A DNA stretch of 64,000 nt from Nannochloris sp. 'desiccata' (taxonomy: Eukaryota; Chlorophyta; Trebouxiophyceae; Chlorellales; Chlorellaceae). Each line of letters starts with the position of its first letter. The first letter of the stretch is position 1. A program made the position numbers and the translations under genes. Below are positions 33,025-43,990 of the stretch, in pieces. Location: NCBI GenBank assembly GCA_019044685.2, contig JAGTXX020000017.1:589438-653437 (forward strand), in the 5' to 3' direction. Under the pieces are notes generated by a model that did not search any database, was not told where the DNA came from, and saw only the letters and a list, made by a program, of their open reading frames with translations.

Positions 33025-34067
33025 ATGGATCCTGAGGAAGCTAGAGTGCCAAAGAGCATGTCCTACGATTTAAACAGGAGCAACGCGCTTTCACACCATG
33101 TTCCCACATTGGACGCAATTGAAGGCTATAACCTCGACGCCGACTTGCTGGTAGGTCGAATGCACCAGAATCTGTCCATAGATCATGTCTATTTAAATTT
33201 CTGACCCTCATCTAATTTTCAACATTCTTTTCTCCTTTGCTCAGGACGCATTTTTTGACCCGATGGCTCCTATTGACTTTGGCAGCATTGATTTAGACCA
33301 AATTACAGGCTATCCTAGGGAAATTTCGACCAGTGAAGGTACAAATTCTTGCTGGTCTACTTCTGTAAATTTGCTCTTCCCACTTTCAGCTCTCTACTGT
33401 TGAAGTTGAACCTATTGTTTATTTCTCTGCAGGCGATTTCGGCGTTGTCCCCATAGAACCTATCCGCGATGGAATGGTTCCTCAACTCCAGCACTCCACC
33501 CAACAAAACGAGGCTGTGCTTCCTCTTCATCTCCCGCTGCCACCCATCATTACTACCGGCTCCACTGGCTTTGCGCCTATCGCTATTTCTGGGCAAAAGA
33601 AAGCATCTCCCGACTCACCAACAACTGCATCAGGACTCAATAGTAATGCTATCACTACCGGAGGCATAATTAAAGAGGAGGAAGAAGAAGAAGAAGGAGG
33701 GAAATTACCTCCCCCAAGTCCTTCTCTTGGTGTCGGCCGCCGGGAGAGGCAAAAAAATAGAAATAAACAAAAGCCATTACCTACTCTTCACCGCACCAAA
33801 GCAACTGGATTCTTCGAAGATTTGCGTAAACGCGAGGATATCATAGCTCGGTGGCGTGAAAAGAAAGCTAGACGTACTTATAATCGTCCTAAAGTTCAAT
33901 ATGAGTCGAGAAAGAGGACTGCCTTGGAAAAATGCAGAGTCAATGGTAAGTTTGTGAAACCTGAAATCTATAAAGCATATGTAGAAGCACAAGAACAATC
34001 TTCGAGGCAAGGTCTGCACACAGTTCCTATAGTCACACCCGCAGCTGCTGCTGATGCATCGGAGTAG
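33025..34067 (+). CDS. CCT-domain transcriptional regulator
   Basis: Three exons (33025-33150, 33245-33338, 33433-34067; GT-AG) give 284 residues. The CCT motif (CONSTANS, CO-like, TOC1) lies near residues 208-253: REDIIARWREKKARRTYNRP then KVQYESRKRTALEKCRVNGK then FVK. It keeps the basic pattern R..RW..K...R.Y...V.Y..RK..A....R..GKFVK. Plant CCT domains bind NF-YB/NF-YC and DNA or give nuclear import, in light, circadian and flowering control. No B-box fingers or receiver domain are present, so it is a CCT-motif-family (CMF)-like protein. The rest is acidic or Ser/Pro/Thr-rich, with a run of Glu encoded by GAA/GAG repeats just before the basic part, a possible activation region. The algal role is unknown. 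Confidence 0.8.
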
Positions 34068-34509
34068 ACAGCCAAGCAAGTTATTCTGGCTGGAAAATGG
34101 TGGGGCCGTGTTGGTAATTTAATAATTCAATAATCAGTATCATTTAAAATTAAATTCCTTGTATAGCATGCAATTTAACCAGTGCTTTCTTTATTGACTT
34201 GCTTTTGTGCTTCGCTGCACCATTTCATCCTTTTTTGTTTTCTTTATTGCAAGTAACCATTTTCAACCAGTTTTGAGGTTCGACGTTTTTTTTTGCTTTT
34301 GTATTTTTTGTTGTACAATCCGAGTGCGAGTTGATTACTAGTAGATACTTGATGTTCTTTTTACTATACGTATGTGTACTTTACACATTTTTTTATAATT
34401 TCGAAACCGTTTCAATCGTTTGCATTCTTCTTTTACTCTCATAAGCCAATGCAATTTTTATTGTTTAACCACCTCGAACGGCATGCTCAAAAGAAATCAA
34501 ACAGAAACC
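34068..34509. other. Convergent 3' region between CCT and helical-repeat genes
   Basis: 442 bp, very T-rich on the plus strand. It contains both 3' UTRs; TTACA at 34381-34385 is a candidate TGTAA for the minus-strand gene. No gene recognised. Confidence 0.45.
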
Positions 34510-36099
34510 CTAGTGCACCATCAGACGCTCCAGCATTTGTGGATTCGCCAAGATATCAGCAATTTCAGGCACTGCAGACTCCATAAACTGAGCTTGCTGC
34601 TCAGCAACAGCTCTATGCACATCTTTTTCCAACACTCGTACCTGTCGTTGCAACTCGGCTCCAGCGTGGCGCTTCCCCTGTAATTGTTGAGAAGAGCGTA
34701 CCAAGAGAGCTTCTGCCCGCTGTACATGGTGCTCATAGGACTGCTCACTGTGTAAATCAAGGCAGATACGCAGTACCTGTTCAATATTATCAGTAGTCAA
34801 GTTGAAGTTTGAAGGCACATTGCCAAAATATTGCTGCAACGCATGCATCAGTATCCACTCATCAGTATCAGTACCGCTGCCAAGCTTCATCCCTTCTTCT
34901 TCGTTGTTATTATACGAGAAAGAAGGTGGATTTAAAATATCATCCCATCCCTCAGAATATACATCTTCTTCTTCTTCTTCTTCTTCCTTTTCTTCTACAC
35001 ATTCTTGCTGTTGTTGCTCCTTGCCGCCAAATCCGGCACCGCCAGGAAGAATGCTGCCTCGAAGGAAATTCTCAATATCCATCTCAATAGCTGAATTAAT
35101 TGATTGAATATCACTTCCTAGCATACTAAAGGCATCAGGACTATGGTGGACTGTATTTGGCACGCTTCCTATGCTTGGGGAAGCTGGTACTGCTGGTGCT
35201 GCTTGCTTCCCGCAGAGTTCCTCTTCAGAAAGCTCTTTGCTAAACGCAGGAAGAGGAGTCAATGCCAGAGGAATAGGTGCATTGTGTCTTTCAGTACCAC
35301 CATTACTATTATTCGTACCCTCCGTTCTAGAATTATCAACAAAAGGCTCAACAGATTCATCTGAAATAGATTTGTCTCTTCCTTTCTCTTTGGAATTGAC
35401 GGTGCCAACAATGGTAACAGGGCACTCAATTGTCGACAGCAAAGAACATGCAGCTTCTCTGACACGCTCAGAAGGGTCAAAATGAGCTTGCCTTTGTGCA
35501 GTAATTGCTGCTAAATCTAAAAAGTCTGTTAATAACGTCCTTTGGTAACAATTCTCTGTATTATCACCAAGGGCGTTCCGAGAACAGTGCACTAAAGTCG
35601 CAAATACTTCCAATGCACCCACTTTATGGGCCCAATCATTGCTTTCCAAAGCAATAAAACATAAAGATGCGACTCCATCAACTGCCGGGGGCTTTAAACG
35701 ACCTTCAAGAACCGAAATGCATGCTTGAAGGGCAGGGTAAACTTTAAGCGATGGCAGCGGCTCGGTGGAAAACAAGCCTCCTAGTGTTTTTAAGGTCTCT
35801 GTAGCTGCCCGGAGCACTGGTTCAGCCGTATGCCACCGTTTAAATTCTGCTAGGAGGCAGGAAAGAACGTTGAAGGGAGCTGGACGCTCTGGATATTCAC
35901 CAACAGCATTTAGCACGGGCTCAAGCAAGAATTTTGATAATTGTCTTCCTTCCGACTTCGTCACATATTCGCTAACAATAGAATGGACTGTAAGTTCTAA
36001 TTGATTGTCTATTTCAGCGTCCATGCCATACGATAGGCGGATAAGTGACGCTCTTATGGAGTCAATTCCAATTCCAACCGAATTCTTGTCAAGCGACAT
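34510..36099 (-). CDS. Helical-repeat (ARM/HEAT-like) protein, unknown function
   Basis: A single exon of 529 residues; no family recognised with confidence. Residues 1 to about 235 are helical with a repeat feel: LLEPVLNAVGEYPERPAPFN, VLRAATETLKTLGGLF, VDGVASLCFIALESNDWAHK then VGALEVFATLVH, and RVREAACSLLSTIE, as in ARM/HEAT solenoids. The centre (about 240-395) is Ser/Glu-rich and disordered, with an unbroken acidic run of Glu/Asp encoded by GAA repeats. The C-terminus has a DNIEQVLRICLDLHSEQSYE segment and a Gln/Arg coiled coil (LQRQVRVLEKDVHRAVAEQQ). It could be a scaffold; nothing fixes a process. It diverges from the secreted protein gene over 301 bp. Confidence 0.6.
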   Translation of the reverse strand: MSLDKNSVGIGIDSIRASLIRLSYGMDAEIDNQLELTVHSIVSEYVTKSEGRQLSKFLLEPVLNAVGEYPERPAPFNVLSCLLAEFKRWHTAEPVLRAATETLKTLGGLFSTEPLPSLKVYPALQACISVLEGRLKPPAVDGVASLCFIALESNDWAHKVGALEVFATLVHCSRNALGDNTENCYQRTLLTDFLDLAAITAQRQAHFDPSERVREAACSLLSTIECPVTIVGTVNSKEKGRDKSISDESVEPFVDNSRTEGTNNSNGGTERHNAPIPLALTPLPAFSKELSEEELCGKQAAPAVPASPSIGSVPNTVHHSPDAFSMLGSDIQSINSAIEMDIENFLRGSILPGGAGFGGKEQQQQECVEEKEEEEEEEDVYSEGWDDILNPPSFSYNNNEEEGMKLGSGTDTDEWILMHALQQYFGNVPSNFNLTTDNIEQVLRICLDLHSEQSYEHHVQRAEALLVRSSQQLQGKRHAGAELQRQVRVLEKDVHRAVAEQQAQFMESAVPEIADILANPQMLERLMVH

Positions 36100-36400
36100 G
36101 GTTCATGAAACACGGCAATCTGCCCTAATTTATCGATGAGTGGATTTTAAATGAGTTGTTAAAGATTAAGGAGTCGCTTGTGAATAGAATTTATCCTGTC
36201 TGGCATACCGCAGTGCCAGCGTGGCAAAAATATTTGAAAGGTTCCGCTATCTCATAGCCTACGTGCTTTCATTCCGTGCTGTAGTTATTATTCATTTCTC
36301 AGTGCGCATTATTGCCAAAAGAGTTGACCTTGTTGCTCGACGAAAGCTTTGAAGTAGCAAATCTCTCGAATCTCAAATCCTCTAAATTAATTTTGAATCT
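36100..36400. other. Divergent promoter region
   Basis: 301 bp between the starts of the helical-repeat gene and the secreted protein gene. Nothing else recognised. Confidence 0.45.
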
Positions 36401-37474
36401 ATGGAAAACCCCCTTAAATTTTGGGCTTTACTACTCCAGATCTTAGTAGAGCACGTGTATTCAACCAATGCGGAGCACCAACCAAGAAGGATCTTCAACG
36501 GAGGCCGTGCAATGCAAGCCACCCCATATGGGCCTCGCAAACCCAGCTTCAAACCCTTCGCACATAAAGGAGGCCCGCCTGATGTAGAAGGAGTCTGGAC
36601 AGGAGACCGTTATATTGGTTTATTACCACCTGGAGACGGATTCGCCTCCACTGTCTACTTGGAAGATGGAACCTTTCAACAACAGATGGGGCGGTATCTC
36701 TCTTGGGAGTGCACAAACGAATCTGGCGTTTACATCGCCACTGCTATTCGCGCAGACACCTATTCGAATGGAACTATAGAATACAGGCAACGATGTGAAG
36801 TGGGGAAAGTGGATTTGGCTGAAGGGGTCTATTATTGGAAATCTTCAGCAGATGAATGTCCTAGTATCGATTCTTCAGATTTTAATAATCCTCTCACCCG
36901 AGTAAAAGATTCAATATCTTTTCCTGGTGCATCCACTCTGTATTGTAATGGAAATGCAGGAGCAGGATTTACCAATGTGGGAGAAGCGGGTTTGGATGCA
37001 ATTCGGACTGACGGAGTGTTCACCGGCCCACCGCTACCACCTCCACTCGATCCCAATGCATCCTTTCCTCCTAAGTTTGCTCAACCTAGTGGTCCAAAAG
37101 ATATCTCAGGTATCTGGTACAGTGATGAATCTCGTACAGGAGAGCTCATTGATTCTGATGGTTCCTTCTCCTCCGTTGCATTATTGCCCGACGGCACTTT
37201 TATGACTGTTCTAGGCCTCTTTAATTCTAACAATTGCACTGGGCCTGGTATGTATTCTGGCTCTATTACCTATACCCAAACTTATCAAGACTTGAAGAGA
37301 GTGTCCTCTGATGGGTGTACCAGCGGGGCTGTGGATTTGGAAGCACAGACGTACACCTGGAGTTCTGCAAATGGCCCAAGGAATTGTCCCAATGAGAATT
37401 CAATAAAATTTACTTTTTATCGAGCAGGTACTTCTGAAGCATTGCCTACTCCTGCTTCTTACGCTTGTAGTTGA
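36401..37474 (+). CDS. Secreted protein with two homologous four-Cys domains
   Basis: A single exon of 357 residues, no family recognised. The N-terminus MENPLKFWALLLQILVEHVY then STNA looks like a cleavable signal peptide. Two domains repeat. The first starts near 61 (DVEGVWTGDRYIGLLPPGDG, STVYLEDGTFQQQMG, then Cys in WEC, RQRC, DEC and YC). The second starts near 234 (DISGIWYSDESRTGEL, SVALLPDGTFMTVLG, then Cys in NNC, DGC, RNC and YAC). Order and approximate spacing of four Cys are kept, implying two disulfides per domain. A Pro-rich linker (GPPLPPPLDPNASFPP) joins them. NGT, NES, NAS and NCT sequons are present. A cell-wall or extracellular binding role is inference. TGTAA lies at 37537. 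Confidence 0.7.
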   Translation: MENPLKFWALLLQILVEHVYSTNAEHQPRRIFNGGRAMQATPYGPRKPSFKPFAHKGGPPDVEGVWTGDRYIGLLPPGDGFASTVYLEDGTFQQQMGRYLSWECTNESGVYIATAIRADTYSNGTIEYRQRCEVGKVDLAEGVYYWKSSADECPSIDSSDFNNPLTRVKDSISFPGASTLYCNGNAGAGFTNVGEAGLDAIRTDGVFTGPPLPPPLDPNASFPPKFAQPSGPKDISGIWYSDESRTGELIDSDGSFSSVALLPDGTFMTVLGLFNSNNCTGPGMYSGSITYTQTYQDLKRVSSDGCTSGAVDLEAQTYTWSSANGPRNCPNENSIKFTFYRAGTSEALPTPASYACS

Positions 37475-37844
37475 ATGATAATCATATGAACCTTTTGTTA
37501 TGCTGATACGTACCTATCTATACTCCTATTCCCCTATGTAAGAAATAATTAAATCAGAAGTTGAGAGGCCGACGGCTATGCTTGTGGGTAGGGTTGATAA
37601 GATTTTCTGAAGTCGAGGCAAAGTTGACGACTTCGACACTGAATTGATTGCAAAATCAGTTTGAGTTAAATAATGTGCTTCACGTACATGCCACAAACCC
37701 TTTGACGGTGCTCAAGGTCTTCTTTCCGTTACTGGTTGATCACATGCATCGCAACCTTGAATTCTATTTTTCTATCTGCATTTGAGCTTGATCGCAATCA
37801 TTGCCAGCTCCCAATATTTACAATTACATCAACGCTAGGTGAAG
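37475..37844. other. Intergenic region upstream of the DNA glycosylase gene
   Basis: 370 bp between tandem plus-strand genes; TGTAA at 37537-37541 ends the upstream gene. The rest should be the promoter of the glycosylase gene. No gene recognised. Confidence 0.5.
37537..37541 (+). terminator. TGTAA polyadenylation signal of the secreted-protein gene
   Basis: TGTAA 63 bp after the stop codon. Confidence 0.45.
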
Positions 37845-40800
37845 ATGGATCAACAAGGCAACAAGGATACCCCAGCTCCAGAAGCAATCTGGGATGCTAC
37901 AGTTCCTGAGCTCGCCAGGGCAACTGAACCTTCTGTACCCAATCCAGCTATCTATATACCAAACCCATGGATGCAATATCAAAACAATTCCAATTTCTGG
38001 AACCATTTGTCATTATTTTTGCCAGTTTTCCAACAAGCAGGGTTTCAGCTACCGACGCCGACTTTGCAACAGCAGCAGCAACAACCTGCAGCTCCTTTTT
38101 GGCCTGCAGCACCTGTTCAAACCCAAGAATCTATTCTAAAAAATCCATTCTATCCAATTCCAGCATTGCAAAGCATTGGAATGTTCCAAGGGATACCTCT
38201 CCTGGCTCCAGTAGAAGCTGAACAACCTCTTGCCGGTGCTGCTGCTTCAAATTTACTTACTGCAGGCCCAGGCCTTCCTACTTCCCCTTCTATGCTTGCC
38301 ACGCCAACGAAATTAGATGTACCCCAACGCACTTCTCGTCGAAAGCGAGCTCGTATCCTTCGTGAAGGACAACTGACGATGATTGTATACGGAGCAAATG
38401 AAGCCATGACGTGGGCACGTCGGGTAACCCAATTTCAGAATGTAATGAGAAGTGTTTTGGGAGATAGAAGAAAGACATTCACCTGGTCAGGCTCAGTAAC
38501 TGACAGCGTCGTCGGTGCATTTCTCACTCAAAACGTCTCGGATGCATTATCCAGTCGTGCGTATATGGAGGTAGCAAGCAGATGGCCCGCACAACACAAC
38601 GGCGTTTCTTCTTCTTCTTCTTATATCCTGCCGTCCTTGTCTTCTTCTTTTACTTCTTCTACGGCTACCATTACGCTTGGTGATGAGGCAGATACGGTAG
38701 ATTGGGAAGCTATCCGTACAGTCAATATCAACGATTTAGCTGATGCTATTCGGTGTCGTGGTATGCAAACTGTACTTTCTACCAATATTCAATCTTTCTT
38801 AAATCATCTCCGGCGATACAATTTACTAAAGAAAGGAGTACGTGTGGCAGCAAATGGAGGGTTTCGTGGTATTGAGACTGATGTTATAGCTACTGTTGAT
38901 AGTATATTAGATGAAATAGTAGAGAAAGCCCAGCTAAATGTGGAGAAAGAGGTTGATCTTGTGATTGGAGAACTGATCGAGGGCGTCGAGGTGAATGATA
39001 ACGTGAATAATATTATTTTAGATATCGAAGAAGGAATTGATGATAGTAGATTAGATTCGCCTAATGGTCCTCTCCGTTCTCTACCCTCTCGTAGCCATAT
39101 ATCCTTAGCCTATGAAGGAGAAGACGAAAAAAAAGTAGAAGTAGTACGAGATACTCAGAAATATCCACCGCTGCAGTTGACGCAAGAACAACAGCAAGAA
39201 AAAGCATTAGAAGCAGCCCGCTTACTTTCCTCAGAATGGCTCCGTGACGTCCCTGATGACGAAGCCAGAGATTTCTTAATGAGCATCAACGGTCTCGGTA
39301 GGAAGAGCGTTGCTTGTATAATGTTGCTCACCCTCGGTAAAAAAGAATTCCCGGTGGACACTAATGTAGGAAGAATTTGTTCACGCCTAGGTTGGATCCC
39401 TTTAGACGCTGCAGAATCTATAGAAGATCTTGATGATTACGCCCCTGAGCCTGAAGTACATGCGTATCTACGGTCTAGGCTGCTTGGCTTTGACGCAGAA
39501 ACGCTGTATGAGCTACACTATCAAATGATTACACTAGGGAAAGTATTTTGCTCGAAACATAGTCCTAATTGTGCTGCTTGTCCTATGCAAAAGGACTGTG
39601 AGTATGCGCTGCATAATGGACCTTCTCTCCACGGTAGGAAGAGAATAAAAGTTTCTAAAGCGTCTCAAGGAGCGTTTGGCGGGGAGACTACTGTTGGTCC
39701 AGATGAAGATATTTTAATGATGCCAAATAGTCCTTTACCTGGATCCAATCAATTACCACCAGAGTTGAATAATTCCAATAAAAGTATTCATTGGAGAACA
39801 CGACAAAAACTGGACCGACTTGCACAGGAGAAAGCCGCTCTTGAGCTTGCCCTCGCTAAACACGCATGCCTTTATTCAACTATTGATTTAGAAGAGCTGG
39901 TATCTACGCGAACAACACGCCCTCGTAGTAGAGGTCTCCGTCGTCCTCGTGGTATGAGCACAGATGAAGATTTAGTAGTTTCTCAGCTGCAGCGGGTGGA
40001 GGCAGAGGTGAGATACAAAGCAGGGGTAGCTAGCTGGCAAAAAATGTATCCTATTAACTGGCTTAATTTAGATACCTTGGAGTTGGGTGCCAGAGGGCTG
40101 TTACCTGCATCTGTATGGGATCATGCAGTTGATATGGATATGGATCAACACGCTCAGAAGAAGAGCACTCAAGAGAACAATGGAGACGTCGCTGTTGCTG
40201 CTGCTGCCGCTGCAGATGGCTCTTCTATTAATGAGAGGCTTGCTGCATGGGAAGAAGCGCTCAGAGATGCTTCAAGTACTCTACAGTATCCTAATAGAGT
40301 AGCAAATGCTGCAGATAAAGCTTTGAGTAGCCCTCTTGATCTTCAACAGGACCTTCATCTTTCTATATGGGATCACGCTGGAAATCCGCCTCTGCCTCGG
40401 CGTGTCCTTGTGCAGCAACAACAATTTGAAGTAGAGCCACCAGGGCCTCCTGTAGTGTTGAAATCTAAGCCTGTTGTACATCAAGGTGGCAAAGGTGAGG
40501 GTGAAGAAGCTCCCGCGTTGGCAGTAGAAATAGCAGGAGCTGGCCGTGGTGCCTTCGCGATTGCTGCTCCCGCCACTGCAGGTAACGGAGATAATGCTGC
40601 TATTGACTTTATTCCACCTGAAGGAGTTTCAGAAATAGATATAATGACCAATGATATCGCTGAGTTGCTTCCTGAATTGATGTCTTGGATGCCACCACCT
40701 GAGCTTTGTGTTTCTCTTGGGGCGTCTCCCGTTGCTGACGCACCACTGGCAGCGAAAATCCAGCAAGAAGACTCTATACAACATCTTGAAGAAGCATCTA

Positions 40801-42752
40801 CACTACCCAATGACGCGGTCGCATTGCCCATACCCCAGGTGAAATCTTGTCTTTCCTCCCCATCGCATATCGAACTAGAATGTCAACGACTACAACAGAT
40901 GGCGGTGGAGCTTGCCGCCGAGAATGAGGTTTTATTAAAATTAGATCAAGGCGCTGCTGTTATTTTCCATAGAAAACGCCTGCTAGAGCTCAGTTTACAG
41001 GCCCTTAATTTCGATCTTTCTGTATCTGTAGAATCTGCAGAGAGCGTCGTTACAGCTGCACGAAGCAATTACCGCCAACTCGCAAGAGCGCTTCACCCTG
41101 ACAAGTGCCAGCTTCCTGGAGCAGTTGATGCGTTTTCTGGGCTATCTATGGCAATGCGTATTGTTTCAGAATATAGTCTAGAGCAAGAGGAACTTGAGAA
41201 AGATAATGGAATTAAGGAGGAAAGCGGTGGAAAACCTGGCTTTGTTGCCGCTGCCGCCGCTGCTGACAGCGGCGGTAATTTTGTTCAGCAGAATTCCTCT
41301 CCTACTGGCGGTACTTCGAATCCGCCTACGGCGCCTCTTGAGCATCGTATCGTATGGAATCAAAGTCGTTTAGTAGTAGCGGCACATATCTTACCTTCTT
41401 ATGTACACAGCACTTTCTCTCATTTACACGGGGCTACAGTTGATAAGCGTAGTGGCAGTGACACCGTCACGGATGAAGAACATCAAGTGATGTTTTTGCC
41501 ATTGAGTAATATTCCTACTTTCCAGCGAGAAGGACTAGCTGGAAGGCGGACAATGACGACAAGATCAACAACTATAGCAAAAGCAACGTGTGGAATTGTT
41601 GGAGGACAGGTTGAATTGGTTATTAACGGTTTGTTGAATGCTGTTTGTGAAGGAGAAAACGAAGCTACCAGAGTGGAGGGGCGTGTCGACACCGCCACCG
41701 CCATTCCCGGTAGCCTTCCTGCTGACGCATCTGCAGAGGGTGACGATTTGGTCGAAGGCATGCTATTGGTGACCTGTCGTGCAGCTTTAAGAGGCCGATT
41801 TCCATTAAATGGAACTTATTTCCAGATTAATGAATTGTTTGCTGATCATCAGACGGCAGTTGAAGCAATCAAAGTAGGTACACTTTCTTTTAAATGTAGC
41901 TTACTTTCTTTTCTTTAAATACTCAACTTCCTATGTATCTGACTATTTTCCTCCTTATTGTTCAACATTGTGCAGCTTTCACAATCAGTCTTGGAGAACA
42001 CAAAAACCTGTGCCATTTATTTCGGTCTAGGCATCCACTACATGTCAAAAGCCATGACTCAGCAGGAAGTTGCCAAGATGTTCAGTTCAGATGGCTGGGT
42101 TTGTTTTAGAGCATTTGACCCTGAAACACGTGCTCCAAGGCTTTTACCACATTTCTTAATGCCCTCAGTACCTACTGCATCGACCTCGACGTGGAAGAAC
42201 AAAACCGAACGAGCTGCGATCAAGGCGGCAAAATTGGCAACAATGGCGGTAAAAAATGGAAATACTGGTTATAACAATGTAACTAGTAATACAAATCCAT
42301 TGCCTCAACCTCAACAGCAGCAGTGGTATAATATACCCCTACAAGGTACTGGGACTACTGCTACTACTACTGCAAACGACCCCTTAACTCCACTTGCCGC
42401 CCCCAAACGAAAGAAGAAAAATAACCACGGGATAGCAGACAGTCGCTTTGAGCCTATGTTTTTAACTCCTTCTTCTCTTCATGGGGCTTTTAAAGGACCT
42501 AAAACACCGGGTAACCCGATGACTCAGGAGGCTATGGATTCAAAAAGTGGTAAAGGAAAATCTAGGAGAAGAACGTTTGGCCCGATTATTAAATCTTCTC
42601 AAAAGTGTGGATTGTGCAAGCCCTGTTTAAACCCTGGTTGGAAGAAGCCTTGTGATGTGAGGAGGGCAGAGATGCTGGCAAAGTTGCAGGAAGAACAGAA
42701 TGCAAGACATGAGCAGGAACAGCAACAAATGCAATGGCAGCAAATGCACTAG
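37845..42752 (+). CDS. DEMETER/ROS1-type DNA glycosylase with J domain and CXXC finger
   Basis: Two exons (37845-41873, 41976-42752; GT-AG, phase 0) give 1601 residues. DEMETER-family enzymes excise 5-methylcytosine and start active DNA demethylation. The split glycosylase core begins near 200 (TWSGSVTDSVVGAFLTQNVS) and resumes near 470, where LMSINGLGRKSVACIMLLTL carries the helix-hairpin-helix with catalytic Lys and FPVDTNVGRICSRLGWIPL the catalytic Asp. A 4Fe-4S cluster loop follows, CSKHSPNCAACPMQKDC. Around residue 1080 a DnaJ-like segment with the HPD motif appears (YRQLARALHPDKCQ). The C-terminal domain has the DEMETER RRM-like fold (SSDGWVCFRAFDPETRAPRL) and a permuted CXXC finger (CGLCKPCLNPGWKKPC). 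The J domain is absent from land-plant members. ATG 37845 is the first in frame. TGTAA is at 42884. Confidence 0.92.
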
Positions 42753-42883
42753 CAAGCGCCTGGTGTCGATAGTCCTTTTAGTTATTGAGCCAACCCAGTA
42801 CTATATCAATAGAAATACTCCCTTTCTATCTTCCTTTACTAACAATTAATAACAATATTACTATATTTTAGAACTATTATGAT

Positions 42884-42888
42884 TGTAA
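42884..42888 (+). terminator. TGTAA polyadenylation signal of the DNA glycosylase gene
   Basis: TGTAA 132 bp after the stop, 19 bp before the end of the convergent methyltransferase gene. Confidence 0.4.
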
Positions 42889-42906
42889 TTAATTAAAAAA
42901 AATCTC

Positions 42907-43700
42907 TTATTTCTTTTTCAACCCTAGCAAGAACACTTCTTTACTTTCACTTCTCGTAGCTTTCGGCCTATGCCATGCAACTTTACCGAAATATTCCCTC
43001 AACTCTTGTGCAAACTCTTGAGTCCCTGGACCCTGCAGCAACTTCATTACTAGACTACCACCCGGTTTTAAAACTCCAGTACTCGTACGTGTCCTCGTCG
43101 GCCTATCGGCACTTTCTGCCTTTTCTTCTCCGTAAGACGCTCCGGCATGCATTGCTGCAATTTCATAGGCTATCCGCGCTAAATCCAATGATTTGTACGC
43201 ATCAGTCACTGTATTTCCATGTGTAAAATGGCACATATCCGATAAAACTACATCAAAACCATTGGGACACTGAGATTGCCAAAACTCTTGACCTAGAGTC
43301 CGAGCATCTGCCTGAAAAATTCTAACTCTATCGTCGCAATAACGAGGTGGTGCTGACGTGGCTTGGATATCTACACCTAGGATAAGCCCTCCTTTGGCTC
43401 GAGGGCCTAGAGATTGACAGGCGACTTGGAGCCAGGCTCCAGGGTGGCACCCCAAGTCGAGAATTTTGCCGCCTGGCGGGATGATTTTATGTTTTTGCTG
43501 AATTTCTAAGAGTTTGAAAGCTGCTCTTGATACATACCCATCACTCTGAAAGAATAGTATATCGGACTCAGGGGAGTATTAAAGAATGAATGCGAGAAAA
43601 CAGAAAAGGATTAAAGATTCACCTTAGCTTGTCGGAAAAATGGGTCAGAATCAGCGAGGCGTCGGCCTGTCCGCGTGATTCTGGAAACCCTATTGCTCAT
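42907..43700 (-). CDS. FtsJ/RrmJ-type 2'-O-ribose rRNA methyltransferase
   Basis: Two exons (43700-43623, 43545-42907; GT-AG, phase 0) give 238 residues. The enzyme transfers methyl from S-adenosylmethionine to a ribose 2'-OH of RNA. The catalytic K-D-K-E set is present: Lys in YVSRAAFKLLEIQ, Asp in DVVLSDMCHF, Lys in GSLVMKLLQG, Glu in SESKEVFLLGLK. The SAM-binding motif is KILDLGCHPGAWLQVA, with the ribose-binding acid in GVDIQ. Single-domain size suits the bacterial RrmJ/mitochondrial MRM2 group rather than nucleolar SPB1 or tRNA TRM7. The N-terminus MSNRVSRITRTGRRLAD is basic and could target mitochondria or plastid. An Arg/Thr insertion (PTRTRTSTGV) precedes the third motif. Confidence 0.9.
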
Positions 43701-43969
43701 TACGGAGTTTCGAAAACAATAAAACAATACGAAGCATGTCAAAATTTGCAGGGATAACCCATTTTTAGTAGAAAGCGACCATTCTTATTTTTGATATTTT
43801 ACTCTCCATCAAAGATCAGATCGGCAGTTGATTCATTGTATTTGAAAGCAAAACGTCGTGGTATATATCATACCGTGGCAAGAGGCGCCATTTAATCGCA
43901 GTAAGCTTAACTTCCGTTTAGTTGCCTGCCAAGCTGTTTGTCTTCATAAGAGCCCTCCTTGAGCATAAA

Positions 43970-43990
43970 ATGCCTCATGCTTCGACGTAA
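43970..43990 (+). promoter_or_regulatory. Upstream ORF overlapping the SLC30A9-like start codon
   Basis: The first ATG, at 43970, opens a six-codon frame (MPHAST, stop TAA) in another frame that covers the main ATG at 43977. Ribosomes starting at the first ATG would pass the main start, so this could dampen translation. The transcription start is unknown, so this is conditional. Confidence 0.4.
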
